This document shows, piece after piece, positions 22,888-26,486 of a stretch of 26,486 bases of DNA. The notes beneath the pieces were generated by a model. The model saw nothing but the letters and a program-made list of their open reading frames with translations. It searched no databases and had not been told where the DNA came from. Numbering within the stretch: position 1 is the stretch's first letter; every line of letters begins with the position of its first letter. The stretch covers positions 1 to 26,486 of the forward strand of contig DBYV01000061.1 of assembly GCA_002310995.1 (NCBI GenBank), in the 5' to 3' direction. Both the position numbers and the translations under genes were made by a program. Origin of the DNA: a bacterium UBP6_UBA1177 (GTDB lineage Bacteria; UBP6; UBA1177).

Positions 22888-23238
22888 AAAAGTTTTTTCT
22901 AATGCCTTACAAAAAGTTAATAAAATCAACTTGTTGCAAGGAATTTTGGATTTTAGCGCAATCGGTTTACAAAAAGGCTTCAAACCAAAACCAAGCCATG
23001 AATTTTTAAAACGACCGATTGTTATGCTGAAATAAATGAATGCTTACTTGCGGTAAACAACCATTCAAAGTCCAAAAAACCTTTTAACGGCTTTTGGCAA
23101 CTTCGTTAACTGCCGGCGAAATGCTCGCCGTTCGCGAAAGGCGGGAAATCATTCCCAGATCGCACAAATAACATCTGCTGCTCACAGCGCAACAATAAAC
23201 GCGGAAATTATGGGAATTTTGAAATAAAATACAAGTTT
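22888..23238. other. Gene-free stretch with clustered short inverted repeats
   Basis: I see no credible coding region here. Between 23084 and 23156 four dyads follow one another: TTAACG/CGTTAA (23084-23089 with 23104-23109), CGGCGA/TCGCCG (23114-23119 with 23125-23130), the palindrome TTCGCGAA (23131-23138) and GGGAA/TTCCC (23143-23147 with 23152-23156). A GGCAT/ATGCC dyad (22883-22887 with 22902-22906) lies next to the operator-like site. The region follows the 684-residue gene stop, so it may hold that operon's 3' end, a structured RNA or degenerate sequence. No T-tract terminator is convincing. Confidence 0.4.
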
Positions 23239-25293
23239 TTAATAATTTTTCGGGTAATTTATTTTGACTTCCTTGATTTTGAGATTCTGCGCAGCAACCC
23301 AGTCGAAATCAATGCCGAGGCTCTTCAGGTGTGCTACTCTGTACCACCACCACGCGTTGAGAAGAGCCCTTTTTCTTGAGCCTGAATCGAATTTTCCTTT
23401 GATTTTTTCAATACGCTCAAGAGTTTTTTCAGCAGCTTCCCTGACATCTTTGTCGATATCGTTCTTTTTCAAGTGGTTGAAAATTTTACAGTTGTTGAAT
23501 CCAAGATTTACCCTCAAATCTCCCGCCGCTTCACAGTAAGCCTCACGCCAGAGCGGATGCGGCTCGACAACTTTTATGTCGTAGCCCTCCCTGAACTCTT
23601 CCGGCACTGTTTCAAGATTTTCCTCACGTTTTTTAATTACAAAATCATCAGCCGATTTAAGCTCTCCGGCAAGATGCTTGAACCACTCTTCGCACACTTC
23701 GACAGCTTCTTCAGTTTCCAGCGAACCAAGAAGCGGAGTCAGACGCAGCGGCACAAAAGCCCAGACAAAGCGGAAATCTTCGTAACGCTTCATATCTATC
23801 GAATAGGCCTGCTCCCTGAGATTTCTGAAAATCGAAAGCACAGGCTTGACCGCTTTCCACGGGCCGAAAGAATCCTTCAAAAATGTTACCGCCTTATCAA
23901 AAATCAAGGTCGTTAGATAAGATTCAGAATCGGGAACACCTTCAGCTTCAAAAGGCTCATCTGCATAATAATCTGAAGGTTTTCCGCCTGATGCGGCGAT
24001 TTTTCTAAGTTCACCCATGAAACAGTCGATTTCTTTTTTCAAGGCATTTTTATCGATATTTGTTTCAGGCAGCTCCGGCAGGATCACTATTTCCGCTTTA
24101 TTGAAAATTGTTCTTGCCTGCTCGACAATGACAATCTTCTGAAAAAGTTCAGGCAGATTTTTGAACCACTCCTTCCCGACAATTTTATCACGGAGAAAAA
24201 CTTCAAGGAGCATCTTTTTAACATCATCAGATTCGACAGCCTCTTCGCCGCAGCATTCACTGACTTTTACGAAAAGAACATGCGCGACACGTGATGCAAA
24301 ATAGCAGGCATTCTCAAGATCTTCGATTTTTTTAATCTCTCTTTCAGCGACACGCCTGATTAAGGGTATTCTGTATTCGCAGTCGAGTTTCATCATCAAA
24401 TAGAAAAAGGAGCGGTTAAAAACCTGCGGCATCATATTTCCGTTGTGCATTTCTGAAAATTTTGAAGGATCGTCATCAGCAAGAAAACCGGTCATTTCAC
24501 CCCAGGAAAAAAGGATTTCTGCAAGTTTCAGCTTTGTCTCACGGTCAAGAACCTCAAATTTGAATTTCTTATCCGGCGTTCCATATATTTCCAGGCAGCC
24601 AAACAATTCTGGATGAAATGAGAATATGTCGAGAAGATCTTTCGGCGATAGCCTTTTCTCTTCGATCGCAGCCTTAAAAAAACCGATGTTGTTGAATAAT
24701 CCTCTTAAAACATTGTAAAAACACATTGTTGTCAGCTGATCGTAAAAAAGAAATTGGATCTCTTTTGCCGCAAATTCGCACAACGCTTTGATATTATTAA
24801 ATCTTTCAAGTCTTTCAATCACGCTTTTGTTTGCCGCTTCAAAGCTGTATTTTGGAATCCAGCCTATTACCATTTTCTTTTTATCGGCGAAGTTATCCCA
24901 AAGAATGAAATAGCGGAGAAAATCATTTCTCACCTCGCCGAAACCGTGAAAATCGGCAATCATTACCGTCGGCAGTACATCGTAATAAAAACCTTTCAGA
25001 AACTTTTCATAGTCGCTTGTCTTTTTACTGAATTCAAAGAACTTATCTTCCAGTTCCGAAAAATCAGCTTCTTCATTTTTGTCCAAAATTTTGTCGTAAT
25101 TGGCAATACTGAGCAGATCCTTTGCCTCTTTTTCATTCAGAAGTTCTGACAAAATCATGATTACTTCTTCAGTTTTTTCATCTTCACAAGTGCGGACATT
25201 GTCGTGTTTCATCCTTTCAAGACATTTTGAGACAACACGCCTGATGTTGCCTTCTTTGGTCTCTTTTTCGTCAAATTTACCGAACTTGCTCAT
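23239..25293 (-). CDS. Large hypothetical protein (684 aa) paired with a DUF4130-type gene
   Basis: I do not recognise a family. The protein is long, soluble, strongly helical and acidic, with no signal peptide or membrane segment. Features to note: an N-terminal charged helical part (NIRRVVSKCLERMKHDNVRTCEDEKTEEV); an aromatic-rich middle (FLKGFYYDVLPTVMIADFHGFGEVRNDFLRYFILWDNF); scattered single or paired cysteines (SECCGEEAV) without a CxxxCxxC motif; and a C-terminal EKTLERIEKIKGKFDSGSRKRALLNAWWWYRVAHLKSLGIDFDW. The absence of a CxxxCxxC motif argues against it being the radical-SAM partner usual for its neighbour. AAGGAG precedes the ATG, and only one base separates it from the upstream stop, so the two are one operon. 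Confidence 0.75.
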   Translation of the reverse strand: MSKFGKFDEKETKEGNIRRVVSKCLERMKHDNVRTCEDEKTEEVIMILSELLNEKEAKDLLSIANYDKILDKNEEADFSELEDKFFEFSKKTSDYEKFLKGFYYDVLPTVMIADFHGFGEVRNDFLRYFILWDNFADKKKMVIGWIPKYSFEAANKSVIERLERFNNIKALCEFAAKEIQFLFYDQLTTMCFYNVLRGLFNNIGFFKAAIEEKRLSPKDLLDIFSFHPELFGCLEIYGTPDKKFKFEVLDRETKLKLAEILFSWGEMTGFLADDDPSKFSEMHNGNMMPQVFNRSFFYLMMKLDCEYRIPLIRRVAEREIKKIEDLENACYFASRVAHVLFVKVSECCGEEAVESDDVKKMLLEVFLRDKIVGKEWFKNLPELFQKIVIVEQARTIFNKAEIVILPELPETNIDKNALKKEIDCFMGELRKIAASGGKPSDYYADEPFEAEGVPDSESYLTTLIFDKAVTFLKDSFGPWKAVKPVLSIFRNLREQAYSIDMKRYEDFRFVWAFVPLRLTPLLGSLETEEAVEVCEEWFKHLAGELKSADDFVIKKREENLETVPEEFREGYDIKVVEPHPLWREAYCEAAGDLRVNLGFNNCKIFNHLKKNDIDKDVREAAEKTLERIEKIKGKFDSGSRKRALLNAWWWYRVAHLKSLGIDFDWVAAQNLKIKEVKINYPKNY

Positions 25294-25294
25294 A

Positions 25295-26065
25295 TTATTC
25301 TCCTTCTATTATCTTCCTTTCCGTCAGGTGTTTCCAGTATCTCTGCGGAACGAAACGCAGCTGGAGTTTGGGATTTATGCGGCTTTCGATCGCTATTATC
25401 TTGAAGTAATTCGACCACATTTTTTCGAAAGAATCCTCGTTTTCGGATTTTCCGAGAAGCATTTCCATGTTCAGATGCGAAGTCATTTCGTCAGCAAATT
25501 CAACGTTTTCTGTTTTTCCTTCGGCATGATAGACTGCAATTCCGCGCTTCAAGTCATGAATCATCCATCTTGTTCCGGAAAGACGCTCGTAAAAATGGGG
25601 AACAAGAAGCGGCATAAGATTGAAATCTGGTTCGAAAGGGGCATAAAAAATGCCGTTTGAAAGCTCGGAAAACCGAAGTAGCCCCAGCATTTTGTCATAT
25701 TCATGCGACACTTTTTTACGCATCATCATGGCAGTTGCAATTCTTTCATCCTGAAAACATGAAAAAGCCTTCTTCCCGTTTTTCAATGCAGCTTTTATCA
25801 GATAAAAACCGTAAGTTTCGCAATGTTCCTCTTCCGAAAGAAAGATATATACTATCGCCGTGAATCCGCGGTTTCCGCATATTTCCAGAAGTTTTGAGGT
25901 AACCCTTTCCGCCTTTTCCGGTGAAGTTGCGACTTCCCGCGTTTCGGCAAAAAGCTGCTGCTGCCAAGCAGATTTTTTCTTAATCTCGATTTCTTCTTTT
26001 ACCAAAAAAGCATCAAAAACCGAGCTCATAAATCCTTCGAATGTGCCGTCATATAAAAAAATCAT
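25295..26065 (-). CDS. TIGR03915/DUF4130-type putative DNA-metabolism protein
   Basis: ATG 26065 (256 aa) follows GGAG and gives the family's exact N-terminus, MIFLYDGTFEGFMSSVFDAF. The longer frame to 26218 adds 51 residues with no family similarity. Further signatures are RFSELSNGIFYAPFEPDFNLMPLLVPHFYERLSGTRWMIHDLKRGIAVYH and the C-terminal EKMWSNYFKIIAIESRINPKLQLRFVPQRYWKHLTE. From established knowledge, members usually lie beside a radical-SAM protein (TIGR03916) and are linked to uracil-DNA-glycosylase-like domains; the biochemical role is unproven but thought to involve DNA repair or modification. Here the partner is an unknown 684-residue protein instead. A possible -10 TATGAT lies at 26095-26090. 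Confidence 0.88.
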   Translation of the reverse strand: MIFLYDGTFEGFMSSVFDAFLVKEEIEIKKKSAWQQQLFAETREVATSPEKAERVTSKLLEICGNRGFTAIVYIFLSEEEHCETYGFYLIKAALKNGKKAFSCFQDERIATAMMMRKKVSHEYDKMLGLLRFSELSNGIFYAPFEPDFNLMPLLVPHFYERLSGTRWMIHDLKRGIAVYHAEGKTENVEFADEMTSHLNMEMLLGKSENEDSFEKMWSNYFKIIAIESRINPKLQLRFVPQRYWKHLTERKIIEGE

Positions 26066-26189
26066 GCAAACTCCGACTAAAACCACTGCATCATACAAAG
26101 ATTTTTCATAATCAGAAATAAAATTTCCCGCCAGCACAAATAACTCTCGCATTTCATAAAAAAACAAGCTAAAATCGGGCGTTTTGTTT

Positions 26190-26204
26190 GCCGGCACTCC
26201 CGGC
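26190..26204. promoter_or_regulatory. GCCGG-N5-CCGGC inverted repeat before the PAS gene
   Basis: A perfect 5-bp-arm dyad 34 bases upstream of the PAS-protein ATG, in the divergent region with the DUF4130-type gene. It could be an operator or a leader hairpin. TTGTTT directly precedes it (26184-26189), but no good -10 follows. Confidence 0.3.
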
Positions 26205-26238
26205 GACAGTAAAAACACAACTCAAACAAGGAGGAAAC

Positions 26239-26486
26239 ATGTTCAGAGACTGGGTTGACAAATTCGGGGCGGCAATAACCGTCATGGATACCGAAGGAAA
26301 CATTTTAGACATGAACGAAGCGGCCATGCAGGCGCTTTCGGGCGGAAGAAACATGATCGGCGAAAATCTGATGAAGTGCCACCATCAGGCATCGATCGAC
26401 AAAATGCACGACATGATGAAAAACGACCATCCGAACATCTACACCATTGAGAAAAACGGCAGAAAAAAGATGATCTACCAGGCTCC
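26239..26486 (+). CDS. PAS-domain protein, N-terminal part (cut by window edge)
   Basis: ATG 26239 is preceded by AAGGAGG with a 4-base spacer. The 82 visible codons begin FRDWVDKFGAAITVMDTEGNILDMNEAAMQAL and continue MIGENLMKCHHQASIDKMHDMMKN and NIYTIEKNGRKKMIYQA. This is the beta-beta-helix-rich layout of a PAS sensor domain, with the typical DxxGxIxxxNxAA stretch at 17-29. Small single-PAS proteins of about 110-120 residues with this sequence style exist in anaerobic bacteria, so the whole gene may be little longer than what is seen, but an output domain beyond the edge cannot be excluded. The ligand is unknown; HH at 48-49 might tempt a heme assignment, which I do not make. Confidence 0.8.
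   Translation, partial: MFRDWVDKFGAAITVMDTEGNILDMNEAAMQALSGGRNMIGENLMKCHHQASIDKMHDMMKNDHPNIYTIEKNGRKKMIYQA

Noticed and set aside
22883..22906. GGCAT/ATGCC dyad as a rho-independent terminator
   Set aside because: The stem is short and AT-rich sequence fills the loop; no run of T follows the stem on either strand at the right place.
26239..26486. Heme-binding PAS assignment from the HH pair
   Set aside because: Two adjacent histidines are not enough; the domain is incomplete and the known heme-ligand position cannot be aligned reliably.

Overview
The window comes from a Gram-negative bacterium of moderate GC content. Eight genes encode clear lipoproteins (signal peptide plus lipobox), and there are also a TonB-family protein, a SPOR-domain protein and a type IV prepilin peptidase. 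Several lipoproteins carry Thr/Asp/Ser/Gly low-complexity stalks and Cys-rich modules (for example CGNG...GEVCEKGE, or CTSKADCAPEQEC). One carries two copies of a domain resembling the AgmX/PglI C-terminal domain of myxobacteria. Together these suggest a relative of Myxococcota or another former deltaproteobacterial lineage. That placement is inference; no marker gene or rRNA is present.

Layout. 1-959 (-) is the N-terminal part of an MmeI-like restriction-modification enzyme cut by the window edge. 1137-3974 (+) holds a prepilin peptidase, rlmN and lipA. 3964-5730 (-) pairs a repeat-tailed lipoprotein with a GNAT acetyltransferase. 5865-8768 (-) is a run of lipoprotein, small unknown, TonB-family protein and queC. 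8921-11286 (-) is a two-gene unit of a Cys-rich lipoprotein and a sialidase-like propeller lipoprotein. 11331-12941 (-) is an ankyrin-repeat lipoprotein and 13144-14265 (-) an M29 aminopeptidase. 14455-16490 (+) is lipoprotein, HAD hydrolase, lipoprotein. 16493-20444 (-) is an unusual operon in which the large and small subunits of an isopropylmalate/homoaconitate-type dehydratase are separated by a glycosyltransferase and a SPOR-domain protein. 20550-22832 (-) holds a Pro/Ala/Glu/Thr-rich membrane protein, another Cys-rich lipoprotein and an unknown 164-residue protein. 22833-23238 is the only long gene-free stretch. 23239-26065 (-) couples a TIGR03915/DUF4130-type putative DNA-metabolism protein to an unknown 684-residue protein. 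26239 to the end (+) begins a PAS-domain protein.

Genes are tightly packed, with many 1-50 bp overlaps and strong AGGAGG-like ribosome binding sites. Several minus-strand genes have recognisable sigma-70-like promoters, often TTGNNN-N16-TAAA(C/A)(T/A).

The less ordinary signals are four. (1) A family of about 28-nt imperfect palindromes with ends like GTAGAGACG/CGTCTCTAC lies inside two different coding regions, always in the same reading frame. (2) Arrays of four 8-bp units sit at three gene 3' ends, one of them encoding the tail of LipA. (3) Two neighbouring genes share a promoter-operator block of about 40 bp with a TACCA...TGGTA palindrome. (4) The DUF4130-type gene is paired with a large unknown protein instead of its usual radical-SAM partner.
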